Notes under the pieces: generated by a model
The model's database searches: none
Told to the model about the DNA's origin: nothing
What the model saw: the letters and a program-made list of their open reading frames with translations, nothing else
Part shown: positions 40,854 through 48,564 of the stretch, in pieces
How the letters are laid out: the number at the start of each line of letters is the position of its first letter
Numbering within the stretch: position 1 is the stretch's first letter
Source of the DNA: Verrucomicrobiota bacterium
GTDB lineage: Bacteria > Verrucomicrobiota > Verrucomicrobiia > Opitutales > Puniceicoccaceae
Length of the DNA stretch: 64,000 nucleotides
Direction of reading: 5' to 3'
Assembly: GCA_038744685.1 (NCBI GenBank)
Contig: JBCDMB010000017.1
Coordinates: 1 to 64,000 of the forward strand
Translations under genes and position numbers: made by a program

Positions 40854-43061
40854 ATGAGTATCGGACATTCGGAGATTGATGTGCTCCAAAAGGGCAGGGT
40901 GCTGGGGGGTGCGTTGATTGATGAGTTGGAGCAGGCGATCCAGCATGCGGATGGTTGGGCGGATAATTGCCGGTTGGCTGAGGAGACGGCGTGGTGTATC
41001 TGGCCGGGGCAGTCGGATGATGGGCTGAAGCATGCGTTTCCGGGGGATGAGGAGCCGCCTTTCCCTTGGGAGAACAGCAGTGACACGCGGATACGGTTGG
41101 CAGCCGAGAAGGTGCGCGAGTGCGTAAAGGTGGCCCTTGCGGTGAAGCGGCGCGGGATGGTGAGCATCCAGGGTACGGAGGGGTTTGACTTTCAAAGGGC
41201 GCGACAGGCGCAGTTGCTTTTGGATTGGCAGATGAGGACGCAGATCCCCAATGCGGCGAGGGAGTGCAATCTGTGGGTAAACTGGGCGTGGCTGTATGGT
41301 TGGTCGATCATGGGGCTGGGCTGGACACGGGCGGAGGCCCGGTGCAGGCGGCGGGTGAGCCGTGAGGATGTGCTGGCACTTTTGCTGGTGCGCACTGGGG
41401 CGGAAATAGAGAATGTCGAGGAAAGGCGGGTAGCCGAGGAGGAGATGGCCCAGGCGTTTCAAACGGCGGTGCTTGAGGATACGGGAGATGGTTGGCTGGA
41501 GGAGTGGTTGATGACGCTTTTTCCGGGTATCACGCAGAAGAAGATGGCGCGCAAGTATGCGAAGGCATTGCGGGAGAGGGGCGAGGCGCATGTGCCGGAG
41601 CTGCGGACGGTGGCAGACCACCCGGAGTGGCGGGCTTACCGTCCGTTTGAGCATGTATTTCTCCCGGCCGAGGCCGACCATACGGGCACGGCGCGGTGGA
41701 TGGGCACACGGGAGTGGCTGTCGCGGAGTGAGGTAGAGGCGCGGGCGGCGGAGAAGGACTGGGACGCAAGTTTTGTCGAGGAGTTGTGGAACCATGCGGG
41801 GGCGGCGTCCACCTACTCGTTGGACAATTACTCGGCCAGTGCGGCTTATGGGCGGACGCGGTGGAATGGGCACAGGCGGAGTGCGTTTGCCTATGAGTAT
41901 GATCGCAAGGGGTTGTATGAGGTGATGACGTTTCGCCACCGTGCGGTGGACGACGAGGGGGTGACGGGAATATACGAGACGGTGCTTTCGCCGCATGTGA
42001 AGGGGTCGATGGCGGCAGAGGATGAGTATCTGGTGGCTTCGCAGGAGTTGATCGACGAGGGCACGGCGATGCTGCCGGGGATCGACTACACGATTTGGGA
42101 TGAGGAGCGGCCGCTGGTCGAGAGTGAGGGCTTGCCGCTGTGGATCCACACTTACCAGCAAGAGAAGAAGAATTTGCGCGATAACGAGCAGAACTATGCG
42201 GCGATTTCAATCATGCCTCCGGTGCGGCGGCATGTGCGGGATATGAATATCCCGCTGATTATCGGGCCGGATATGCCGCTCTACGAGAGCCAGGCGGGGA
42301 GCACGGAATGGATGAAGCCCCCGCAAAATCTGACGGCGGTAAGCCAGAAGCTGCAACGCGACATTGAGCGCGAGGCCAACCGGTTTACGGGGCAGCCGGA
42401 TGCGGAGGTGCCGGATATGATCGTGCAGCTCAATCAGGAACATTTGACGGACCAGTTTGGGACGCCGTATGCAGAATTGTTGCGGAGAACGTTACAGCTC
42501 GACCAGTTGTATTTGCCCGAGACTACGGTGACGAGGGTGACGGCGGCCGAGGGGGAGCCGTTTCGGATCAGCCGGGAGGAGATTCAGGGGCAGTTTGATG
42601 TGGCGGTGGCGTTTGATCCTGCGGTGCTGGACCCGGATAAGGCGCAAAAGAAGTTTGAGGCAGTCAGACAGATTGCTACGTCACTGGACCGCAACCAGAT
42701 CACCGATAGCAATGCGCTGGTGAAGCTGGGCTATCAGATGATCGATCCGGCGTGGGCGAATCTGTTGGTGCGCAGCGATGAGCAGGGGAGTGAGATGGAG
42801 CTGCGCGAGACTAAGGATGCGATTGGCGATATTGTGAGCGGGCAGGAGCCAACGTTTACCGACCGGATGAATGCGACGATGCGGTTGCAGTATTTGAACG
42901 GGCAGTTGCAAAGCAATCCAGTGCTGCGGGGGATCGCGGTGGATGAGGGCGACCCGCGCAATGAGATGCTGATGAAGTATCGGGACCATCTGGAGTTTGT
43001 GTATGGGCAGCAGCAAATACGGCCGCAGGAAGGGAGAGTTGGGGTGTCGTTGGAAGGGTGA
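40854..43061 (+). CDS. Portal protein
   Basis: The 735-residue protein is the expected size of a podovirus-type portal, the dodecameric ring through which DNA enters and leaves the capsid. It is rich in helices, with W-A-W-L-Y-G-W-S-I-M-G-L-G-W in the clip-like region. A long loop and C-terminal helical part follow (residues ~500-735), with conserved-looking F-D-P-A-V-L-D-P-D-K-A-Q-K. The start has AGGGAAGG before ATG 40854. Position between terminase and scaffold supports the call. Its TGA stop overlaps a type B repeat. Confidence 0.82.
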   Translation: MSIGHSEIDVLQKGRVLGGALIDELEQAIQHADGWADNCRLAEETAWCIWPGQSDDGLKHAFPGDEEPPFPWENSSDTRIRLAAEKVRECVKVALAVKRRGMVSIQGTEGFDFQRARQAQLLLDWQMRTQIPNAARECNLWVNWAWLYGWSIMGLGWTRAEARCRRRVSREDVLALLLVRTGAEIENVEERRVAEEEMAQAFQTAVLEDTGDGWLEEWLMTLFPGITQKKMARKYAKALRERGEAHVPELRTVADHPEWRAYRPFEHVFLPAEADHTGTARWMGTREWLSRSEVEARAAEKDWDASFVEELWNHAGAASTYSLDNYSASAAYGRTRWNGHRRSAFAYEYDRKGLYEVMTFRHRAVDDEGVTGIYETVLSPHVKGSMAAEDEYLVASQELIDEGTAMLPGIDYTIWDEERPLVESEGLPLWIHTYQQEKKNLRDNEQNYAAISIMPPVRRHVRDMNIPLIIGPDMPLYESQAGSTEWMKPPQNLTAVSQKLQRDIEREANRFTGQPDAEVPDMIVQLNQEHLTDQFGTPYAELLRRTLQLDQLYLPETTVTRVTAAEGEPFRISREEIQGQFDVAVAFDPAVLDPDKAQKKFEAVRQIATSLDRNQITDSNALVKLGYQMIDPAWANLLVRSDEQGSEMELRETKDAIGDIVSGQEPTFTDRMNATMRLQYLNGQLQSNPVLRGIAVDEGDPRNEMLMKYRDHLEFVYGQQQIRPQEGRVGVSLEG

Positions 43062-43155
43062 ACCTGCTTCGCCAAGGCTACGCAGGTCGAGAGTTGGAAG
43101 TTGGGGAGAGATGGCGAACGTCGAACGTTTAACTTTGAACGTCGAACACTAAATA
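43060..43155. repeat. Repeat array: type B plus heptamer type C after the portal gene
   Basis: Type B 43060-43093 (starts within the stop codon). Type C 43110-43155: GATGGC GAACGTC GAACGTT TAACTTT GAACGTC GAACACT. Confidence 0.8.
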
Positions 43156-43198
43156 ACCGAGAAGTTCAAAACTGGGAACTGAACAACTGAGTGAAGTT

Positions 43199-43693
43199 AT
43201 GAGTGAGGGGAAGCCTTATGAGGAGTGGACGGCTGAGGAGCTGGTGAATCGGTGTCGGCGGTTGGAGCGGGATTGTGCTAAGGCTGATGCGGCTTGCGAC
43301 AAGGAGCGGAAGGCGGCGGAAGAGTTTGTTGAGCGCACTATAGAGGAAAGGGAAAAAGCCGCGAAGCAGATCCATTTGCTGACGCAGCAGAATCATTTGC
43401 TGGGTGCGGGGATCAACCCGCGTTGGAATGATGAGACGTTGCTGGCTGCGTTGAGTGATGCGGACACCAAGGAAGGGCCGCTGGGAGCGTGCCTGGCGTT
43501 GATTGACCGTGCGGTTGAGGCTGTGCGCAAGGATGGCGAGGACGATGCCGAAGGGGGTAAGCTGGAGTCAGCGGCCGCCTGTAGCCTTGCAGCGGCGCGG
43601 ATACGGCAAGCGAAGGATAAGATCGTGGAGCTGTGGCGGCAGAGTAAGGGGATGAAGGCGGTGGAGCATCGGCCTAGAGGGTATGGAGCGTAG
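43199..43693 (+). CDS. Phage protein with N-terminal coiled coil, function unknown
   Basis: A 164-residue protein. Residues ~8-70 form a charged coiled coil (R-R-L-E-R-D-C-A-K-A-D-A-A-C-D-K), and the rest is helical and acidic (residues ~75-150). It lies between portal and scaffold, so an assembly or head role is plausible but unproven. ATG 43199 is chosen on position. Its TAG stop overlaps a type B repeat. Confidence 0.5.
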   Translation: MSEGKPYEEWTAEELVNRCRRLERDCAKADAACDKERKAAEEFVERTIEEREKAAKQIHLLTQQNHLLGAGINPRWNDETLLAALSDADTKEGPLGACLALIDRAVEAVRKDGEDDAEGGKLESAAACSLAAARIRQAKDKIVELWRQSKGMKAVEHRPRGYGA

Positions 43694-43957
43694 AACCTGC
43701 TTCGCATGAAGCTCCGCAGGTCAAAAGTTTGAACCCGCTTCGCCAAGGCTACGCAGGTCAAGAGGGTGAGGGGGGGAAGTTTGAAACGGGAAGAGATGGC
43801 GAACGTTTAACGTTCAACGTCGAACTTCCAACTTTAAGTTTGAAGGGAGAAGTGAAAGATCAGGGCGCGGAAATTCAGGGAATCACGCAAAGACGCTAAG
43901 ACGCGGAGAAGGCGGGGTTGCATGGATGGACAAAGATGAACGCAGATAACAATCAGT
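43693..43957. repeat. Repeat array: two type B copies, types C and E and a degraded type A
   Basis: Type B 43693-43727 (starting in the stop codon) and 43731-43764; type C 43795-43846; type E 43880-43909 (ATCACGCAAAGACGCTAAGA); degraded type A 43918-43957. The order B-B-(C)-E-A matches the array at 40154-40326, and each precedes an 'NKL'-tailed small gene. Confidence 0.8.
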
Positions 43958-43972
43958 AAAGCGATCACTGTA

Positions 43973-44272
43973 ATGAGCACTAGGAACGACGAAAGCATAC
44001 CAGATCACCGAGGCACTTACGGATTTAAGCCCGGCCAGCAAACCAGTGGTTCCTCTTTACCCAATGGTTCTTACCTTATCGAAAAACTAGATACCCGCAG
44101 AGAGTTTGTTACAGAGGTTGATGGATATGTATACTGGTGGCCTAACGTCTCGCATAATGGTCACTTTGCGTCTCACCACCTTCGGTGGATCGCTGACGAG
44201 TTAGACCGTAGGAATGAGAAATGGCAAACGTTCATAGATGATCATTTTTCTAAGAGCAAGTTGGTCGACTAG
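43973..44272 (+). CDS. Small accessory protein with a 'SKSKLV' tail
   Basis: A 99-residue protein with a possible beta domain (R-E-F-V-T-E-V-D-G-Y-V-Y-W-W) and a C-terminal helix ending F-S-K-S-K-L-V-D. The tail and the DNA after the stop (TAGCTTTTCAAACTTC) match the gene at 40365-40607. Its composition is A/T-richer than the structural genes around it. Function unknown. Confidence 0.55.
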   Translation: MSTRNDESIPDHRGTYGFKPGQQTSGSSLPNGSYLIEKLDTRREFVTEVDGYVYWWPNVSHNGHFASHHLRWIADELDRRNEKWQTFIDDHFSKSKLVD

Positions 44273-44315
44273 CTTTTCAAACTTCCCCCCCTTCTAACTT
44301 CCAACTTCTTCCCCT

Positions 44316-44366
44316 CCTGATCGGGGTGTAACTGTGTGGTTTCGTGTGGTTTCGTGTGGTTTGTGC
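44316..44366. repeat. Decamer type F repeat before the scaffold-like gene
   Basis: CCTGATCGGGGTGTAACTGT plus three GTGTGGTTTC-like units, 50 of 51 bases like the copy at 40677-40727. It lies 67 bases before the scaffold-like gene. Confidence 0.78.
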
Positions 44367-44433
44367 AGGCGGGGTATTGCTAAGGGTGTTTTCGCTGTGA
44401 TTGGTGGGGCTTACCTACTTGGAGGGTTAAGCC

Positions 44434-45522
44434 ATGACACAAGAAATCATCACAGAACCAGTCGCATCACCGGGGGCAGCGGAATCCCCTACCCAAACCG
44501 CGTTAAGTGATGCTGAGAACGACGCGGCCCTTTTGGCCGAGTTGGGCGTTGGAGACAGCGCTCCGGAGGAGGAAAGCCCTGCTTCGGAAGAAACGAAGAC
44601 CGATCCCGAGAAAACCAGCGAGGATGAAACGCCGGTTGCCGAGGGTGAGGATTTGGTGAACGGGCGGCCGGAAGCGGACGCCGACGCAGATGAAACGGAG
44701 GAGGCCGAAGACGACTCGCCAGAGGCGTTGACGGAGATACCCGAGGAGCTGCACGAGAAGGTGGGGGCCATCGTAAAGAAGGCCCGCGATAAGGCACGAG
44801 CCAAGGCGGAGGAGTATAAAGGTGAGCTGGAGGAGCTGCGTGAGAGTACCAGCGGACAGAGCGATGAGGTAGAGCGGTTGACCAATGAGTTGACCGAGCT
44901 GCGCGCCGAAAAGTCTGCCCCGGCCTACTCCGAGGCGAATCCCTATGCGGATGTGACCACGACCGATGCGCTGAACAAGATCGAAGACGAGCTTTGGGAT
45001 CTGCGGCAAGAGCTGATGGCCAAGCCGGAATCGTTCCAGATCGCCGATCCCTCTGCCGAGGGTGGTAAGCGCACGATGACGGAGGTCGAGCAACGCAAGC
45101 GGCTGGCTGTGGTAGACAAGCGTTTGCAGCGCGATCTACCGGCCCGCAAGCAGTGGCTGACCGAGGCGCGTCAGAAAGAGGCGGAGGTGGGCAAGGTGTT
45201 GCCGGATCTCGCCAAGCGGGGTAGCCCGCTCTCCCGTGCGGTCAATGAGGTGCTGGCAAAACGCCCGGAGGTAAAGGCACAGGCAGACTACCGCGAGGTA
45301 GCGGTGCAGATCGCCTTGGGCCAAAGCCTACTGAAAAAGCATGGCAAAGATGCCTGGGCGATTGCCGAGGGGAAGAAAGTGCCCCCCGCAGAAAAGCCCA
45401 AGAGCGTGACCAAGCCACCGCCCGTGCCGAAGACGACGCAATCGCCCGCCCGATCACCAGATCCTGCCCGCAACGCAATCATGACTGACGAAGAGTTTGC
45501 CGCTGCATTACGCGCCGGATAA
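44434..45522 (+). CDS. Scaffold-like/minor head protein (acidic, coiled-coil)
   Basis: The 362-residue protein has a very acidic, Glu/Asp/Ala/Ser-rich first ~100 residues, a coiled-coil middle (K-A-R-D-K-A-R-A-K-A-E-E-Y-K-G-E-L-E-E-L, continuing to about 170), and a Pro/Lys-rich C-terminus (~300-360). This is the usual look of a phage scaffold, and it lies directly before the major capsid gene. Shine-Dalgarno GGAGGG precedes ATG 44434. No protease domain is seen. Confidence 0.65.
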   Translation: MTQEIITEPVASPGAAESPTQTALSDAENDAALLAELGVGDSAPEEESPASEETKTDPEKTSEDETPVAEGEDLVNGRPEADADADETEEAEDDSPEALTEIPEELHEKVGAIVKKARDKARAKAEEYKGELEELRESTSGQSDEVERLTNELTELRAEKSAPAYSEANPYADVTTTDALNKIEDELWDLRQELMAKPESFQIADPSAEGGKRTMTEVEQRKRLAVVDKRLQRDLPARKQWLTEARQKEAEVGKVLPDLAKRGSPLSRAVNEVLAKRPEVKAQADYREVAVQIALGQSLLKKHGKDAWAIAEGKKVPPAEKPKSVTKPPPVPKTTQSPARSPDPARNAIMTDEEFAAALRAG

Positions 45523-45597
45523 GCGCGCGGATCATCAACGGATCGGTCTCCTAACCATACCAAGTAAACAACCACTTAAACACAGGAGACTGACACT

Positions 45598-46638
45598 ATG
45601 CCAAGACCGGCACAAAATGTAACGACAGGGGTGCATCCCAACTATCTTAATCGATTGATTGAGGTGGATGCGGAGGAGACGCCAGCCTTTTCACTGTTGC
45701 CGAAGGGAGACCCTTTAAGCAACCCAATCGCCCAATACCCGATTGACGACAGAGACACGGCCAGCAAGGAGGGTGTGCTGGACAATACGCCGACCGAAGG
45801 CGCAACCGAGGAAGACAACTACCGGATTCTGGAGTCGCCCAACCACATGCTGGACGAGTTGATCAGCGTGGGGAAGAAAGCCAACACGTTTGTAGACCAA
45901 GCCGGAATCGGCAAGGGCAAGCAATACCTCCGCGTGCTGACGAAGAAGCAGAAGGCGATCAAAACGGCCTTCGACCAAATCACTTGTGACGATGCCGAGG
46001 CGCGGTTGGAAGGCGTGGGTGGCAAAGGCTCTGAGACACGCGGGATGTTCCGCTGGTGCCAGTCGACTGCGCAGGCAGTCAAGCCGGTGGACCCGCTCTA
46101 CCGCACACCTGCCGGGCAGATCAGCACGGTGAATCACGATGAGTTCTACGAGGAAACTTTCCAAGGTCTTCTGAATGAGCATCACGATGCCACCGGACGG
46201 GAAGGAAAGTTTACGGCAATCGCCGGGATTTTCTGGAAGCAGAAGGTAAGCAACTGGACTGTGCTGGACAGTGGCGATCCTAACTTCTCCTACATCCGTC
46301 GGTTTAGCAGTGACGCAAGCCAAGAGCGCAAGGTGCTGAATGCCGTTGTGAACGTGCTCGTCTGCGATGGCGGCCGCGTCGAAGTGCACAAGAGCCGCAA
46401 CCTGTTGTGGGAACGCTCCCCGTCTTCACGCCGCGAGATTAGCCCCGGAAAATACACGGGTGCTTTCTCGATGATCGGATGGCACGAAGGTTGCGCGGAG
46501 TATCGCTTCGGCTGGGAGCCGAGCCACGAGCCGCTTGCCAAGCGCGGGGGTGGCGAAGACGGGCACATTGATATGTGTGCGGCCCTTTGCTGCGATCCTA
46601 CAGGCATGATCAAGCATGTGCCTGCCGCACTCACCTAA
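45598..46638 (+). CDS. Probable major capsid protein (SU10/DUF5309-like)
   Basis: A 346-residue protein after the scaffold-like gene. It shows A-G-I-G-K-G-K-Q-Y-L-R-V-L-T-K-K-Q-K-A-I, then F-D-Q-I-T-C-D-D-A-E-A-R, resembling the long-helix segment of SU10-type HK97-fold capsid proteins, and continues with N-A-V-V-N-V-L-V-C-D-G-G-R-V-E-V ('V..vv.dfG...v'). Size and position fit a major capsid protein; the family assignment is from memory. AGGAG precedes the start. A strong hairpin follows at 46682-46736. Confidence 0.7.
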   Translation: MPRPAQNVTTGVHPNYLNRLIEVDAEETPAFSLLPKGDPLSNPIAQYPIDDRDTASKEGVLDNTPTEGATEEDNYRILESPNHMLDELISVGKKANTFVDQAGIGKGKQYLRVLTKKQKAIKTAFDQITCDDAEARLEGVGGKGSETRGMFRWCQSTAQAVKPVDPLYRTPAGQISTVNHDEFYEETFQGLLNEHHDATGREGKFTAIAGIFWKQKVSNWTVLDSGDPNFSYIRRFSSDASQERKVLNAVVNVLVCDGGRVEVHKSRNLLWERSPSSRREISPGKYTGAFSMIGWHEGCAEYRFGWEPSHEPLAKRGGGEDGHIDMCAALCCDPTGMIKHVPAALT

Positions 46639-46681
46639 TAGCCGGGGAGCGATTGAACTGATTTTCTCACCAACCTGAGAT

Positions 46682-46736
46682 CCCCGTGGGGCCGTGCCGT
46701 AGACCCTCCTTTCTCTACGGCCGCCCCACACCGGGG
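46682..46736. terminator. Strong hairpin after the capsid gene
   Basis: CCCCG, GTGGGG and CCGTAGA on the left pair with TCTACGG, CCCCAC and CGGGG on the right, with small internal loops. There is no T-run, so it may be a partial terminator or an mRNA-stabilising structure that raises capsid mRNA relative to downstream genes. The rest of 46639-46788 holds nothing else recognisable. Confidence 0.6.
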
Positions 46737-46788
46737 TCGAGGGTGAAGCCGGGAAAACACTAACCATAGAAACTAAGATTCCAGAGAA

Positions 46789-47241
46789 ATGAATATCTCA
46801 CCACTACCACCTGCTGATCGTACCGCCCTGGGGGCAACGCACTTGATCAGCATCGATCACGAGGACTTGACGGAGACTACGAACAACACCGCGCAGACGG
46901 TGACGTTGGCAGTAGTAGACGGCAGCCTCTTTCAACTGGTCGCCATGCGCCTAGTCATCCCTTTTCAGGATGCGGACGATGCGGCCTTTAACTCGACCAC
47001 GCTGACGATTGGCGATGGGGATGATGCCGACCGCTACCTGGCGGCGACACAGCTCAACGTCAACGGCACGGAAATCGACTACGCGGCCGGGCTGAGTGTG
47101 GGCTATGCCTACAATGCAGCCGATACGGTAGACTTCGCGTTTGGCTCGATGAGTGGCAAGGCTCTTGCCGACATCGATACGGGCGAGGTGGCCCTGTATG
47201 TGCGCGTGGCCGATCTCAACCACTTCGGCCCGCATCAGTAA
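46789..47241 (+). CDS. Small head protein, possible capsid decoration protein
   Basis: A 150-residue, beta-rich, acidic protein (D-G-D-D-A-D-R-Y-L-A-A-T, then T-E-I-D-Y-A-A-G-L-S-V-G-Y-A-Y). It directly follows the capsid gene, so decoration of the head is a fair guess. No family was recognised with certainty. A GC-rich hairpin follows at 47272-47307. Confidence 0.5.
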   Translation: MNISPLPPADRTALGATHLISIDHEDLTETTNNTAQTVTLAVVDGSLFQLVAMRLVIPFQDADDAAFNSTTLTIGDGDDADRYLAATQLNVNGTEIDYAAGLSVGYAYNAADTVDFAFGSMSGKALADIDTGEVALYVRVADLNHFGPHQ

Positions 47242-47271
47242 GACGGAGCCGAGCATCATCAGTTGGTTTGT

Positions 47272-47307
47272 CGCCCGGCCCTATTTCAGGGTTTGCGGGG
47301 CCGGGCG
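47272..47307. terminator. GC-rich hairpin downstream of the head-protein gene
   Basis: A perfect 10-base stem (CGCCCGGCCC / GGGCCGGGCG) with a 16-base loop. Like the one after the capsid gene it lacks a T-run. It lies in the 123-base gap before the next start. Confidence 0.6.
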
Positions 47308-47364
47308 CAGACCTTATCGACCACTGGCATGTTTACCTTCCACAATATCCCCGAGGAGGACTTG

Positions 47365-47754
47365 ATGATCTTTCTCGAGAACTTGGACAACGAGGTATTG
47401 ATGAAGCGCGCTCTAGCCGAAGCCGAGCAGATCATTGCGGCGGGGGCAGTGCAACAGGTGGGCGGACAACGACCCACACGGGGCAAGAATGGGGAGCTAC
47501 TGGCGATGCCGGGGGCCAACATCTCCAGCGGCTACTACTTCAAGCGGATGTTTGAGGAGCGTGAGGCCGATGCGGGGCGCATGGAGCGCATGGAGAACGT
47601 GTGGGATGACCCGGATTTTCTACCGTGGGAATTGAAGCGCAATGATGCGCTGCGGCCGCAGATCGATGATGCGGGTGCGCCTGTGCACCTAAGCGGGATC
47701 GAAATACCCACTGAGGCTGGGTTTCGAGCTGCCAAACACAACGCCGGATTCTAA
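47365..47754 (+). CDS. Small virion-region protein, function unknown
   Basis: A 129-residue protein: an N-terminal helix (E-V-L-M-K-R-A-L-A-E-A-E-Q-I-I), a loop with G-G-Q-R-P-T-R-G, and a C-terminal region ending R-A-A-K-H-N-A-G-F. ATG 47365 is chosen because GAGGAGG lies at proper distance; upstream ATG 47329 is in frame but would place the Shine-Dalgarno inside the gene. The TAA stop is also the start of a type A repeat. Confidence 0.5.
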   Translation: MIFLENLDNEVLMKRALAEAEQIIAAGAVQQVGGQRPTRGKNGELLAMPGANISSGYYFKRMFEEREADAGRMERMENVWDDPDFLPWELKRNDALRPQIDDAGAPVHLSGIEIPTEAGFRAAKHNAGF

Positions 47755-47855
47755 CCACGGATTTCACGGATAGCACGGAAAACTTAATGGAAAAAGTGAT
47801 CTAGAATTTAACCAACCGAAAACCCGCCTCCGCGCAAGGCTACGGCGGGCAAACC
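47752..47855. repeat. Type A repeat and type B variant
   Basis: Type A 47752-47783 (TAACCACGGATTTCACGGAT) starts with the stop codon. A type B variant (AACCCGCCTCCGCGCAAGGC, TACGGCGGGCAAACC) lies at 47821-47855 and matches 37442-37475. Confidence 0.72.
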
Positions 47856-47880
47856 GAAAACTGGGAAACCAAGGAAAACG

Positions 47881-48345
47881 ATGAATCATATTGGAAATTT
47901 TAAGATACGGGATTGCCGGGTGGTGCCGGTGCTCGATACGAACGCTACGACTGCGGGGGATGTGCTGTGCGCTACGACGCAATTGACTGTCTTGCCACCT
48001 GGATGGAAGGGCACGGTGGAGCGAATCACGGTGCTGGACAAAGACCATAATGGGGCTGCACTGGATGTGGTGCTGCTAGAGGACGATACCTCTTTGGGCA
48101 CGGCTGGGAGCGCGGTGAGTGCGAGCGATGCGGCGGCAGAGAAAGTGGTGGCGGTGCAGCAAGTTGCGGCTAGCGATTACGCGGACTTGGTCAATAGCCA
48201 GCTAGCCGATGTGGAACTGGCAAAGCCGATTGGCGCAGGAGGCGGGGCACTCTATGCCGCCCTGATTGATCGCACCGGAGGCAACACGTTTACGGCGAGT
48301 GGGATCGTTTTGACGGTTTATCTGCGGTCAGATGATCCGAACTGA
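47881..48345 (+). CDS. Beta-rich virion-region protein, possible decoration protein
   Basis: A 154-residue protein with alternating hydrophobic strands (V-V-P-V-L-D-T-N, G-T-V-E-R-I-T-V-L-D, G-I-V-L-T-V-Y-L-R). No motif allows a firm call. It lies between small head proteins and the fibre gene. Its stop TGA is the start of a degraded type A repeat. Confidence 0.5.
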   Translation: MNHIGNFKIRDCRVVPVLDTNATTAGDVLCATTQLTVLPPGWKGTVERITVLDKDHNGAALDVVLLEDDTSLGTAGSAVSASDAAAEKVVAVQQVAASDYADLVNSQLADVELAKPIGAGGGALYAALIDRTGGNTFTASGIVLTVYLRSDDPN

Positions 48346-48383
48346 TCCGCAGATTGCGGCAATTCACGCAGATTTTGAAACGG
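48340..48383. repeat. Degraded type A repeat
   Basis: AACTGATCCGCAGATTGCGG then CAATTCACGCAGATTTTG, the last (rightmost) copy of the A family. From here on the base composition of the prophage changes and no further array is seen. Confidence 0.6.
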
Positions 48384-48421
48384 TGAACTAAAGAACTGAT
48401 AACCGGAAACTGAACGAAGCC

Positions 48422-48562
48422 ATGTTACCTCCGCTTAAAAGAGCCCGTAGACTATTGCTAAGAATCCGAGCGGCCGTCTTTCGGAGCGGTCCACTCACCT
48501 ATAACGGCGAAGCCATTGTCTACAACGGTGAGGCCCTGACGTTTAACTTTGATGAGGAATAA
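48422..48562 (+). CDS. 46-residue protein with repeated Y-N-G-E-A motif
   Basis: Reads M-L-P-P-L-K-R-A-R-R at the start, and T-Y-N-G-E-A-I-V-Y-N-G-E-A-L-T at the end, a double strand motif of the kind found in short fibre-module genes. It ends 2 bases before the fibre gene start, suggesting coupled expression. No function can be assigned. Confidence 0.45.
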   Translation: MLPPLKRARRLLLRIRAAVFRSGPLTYNGEAIVYNGEALTFNFDEE

Positions 48563-48564
48563 AT

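Noticed and set aside
40815-42161. 448-codon frame opposite the portal gene
   Set aside because: His/Pro/Arg-rich translation typical of an antisense shadow of G-rich coding DNA; the portal reading is far better supported.
31797-48383. CRISPR array
   Set aside because: The repeats are short, touch each other or vary, and no constant repeat with unique equal-length spacers occurs; no cas gene is present.
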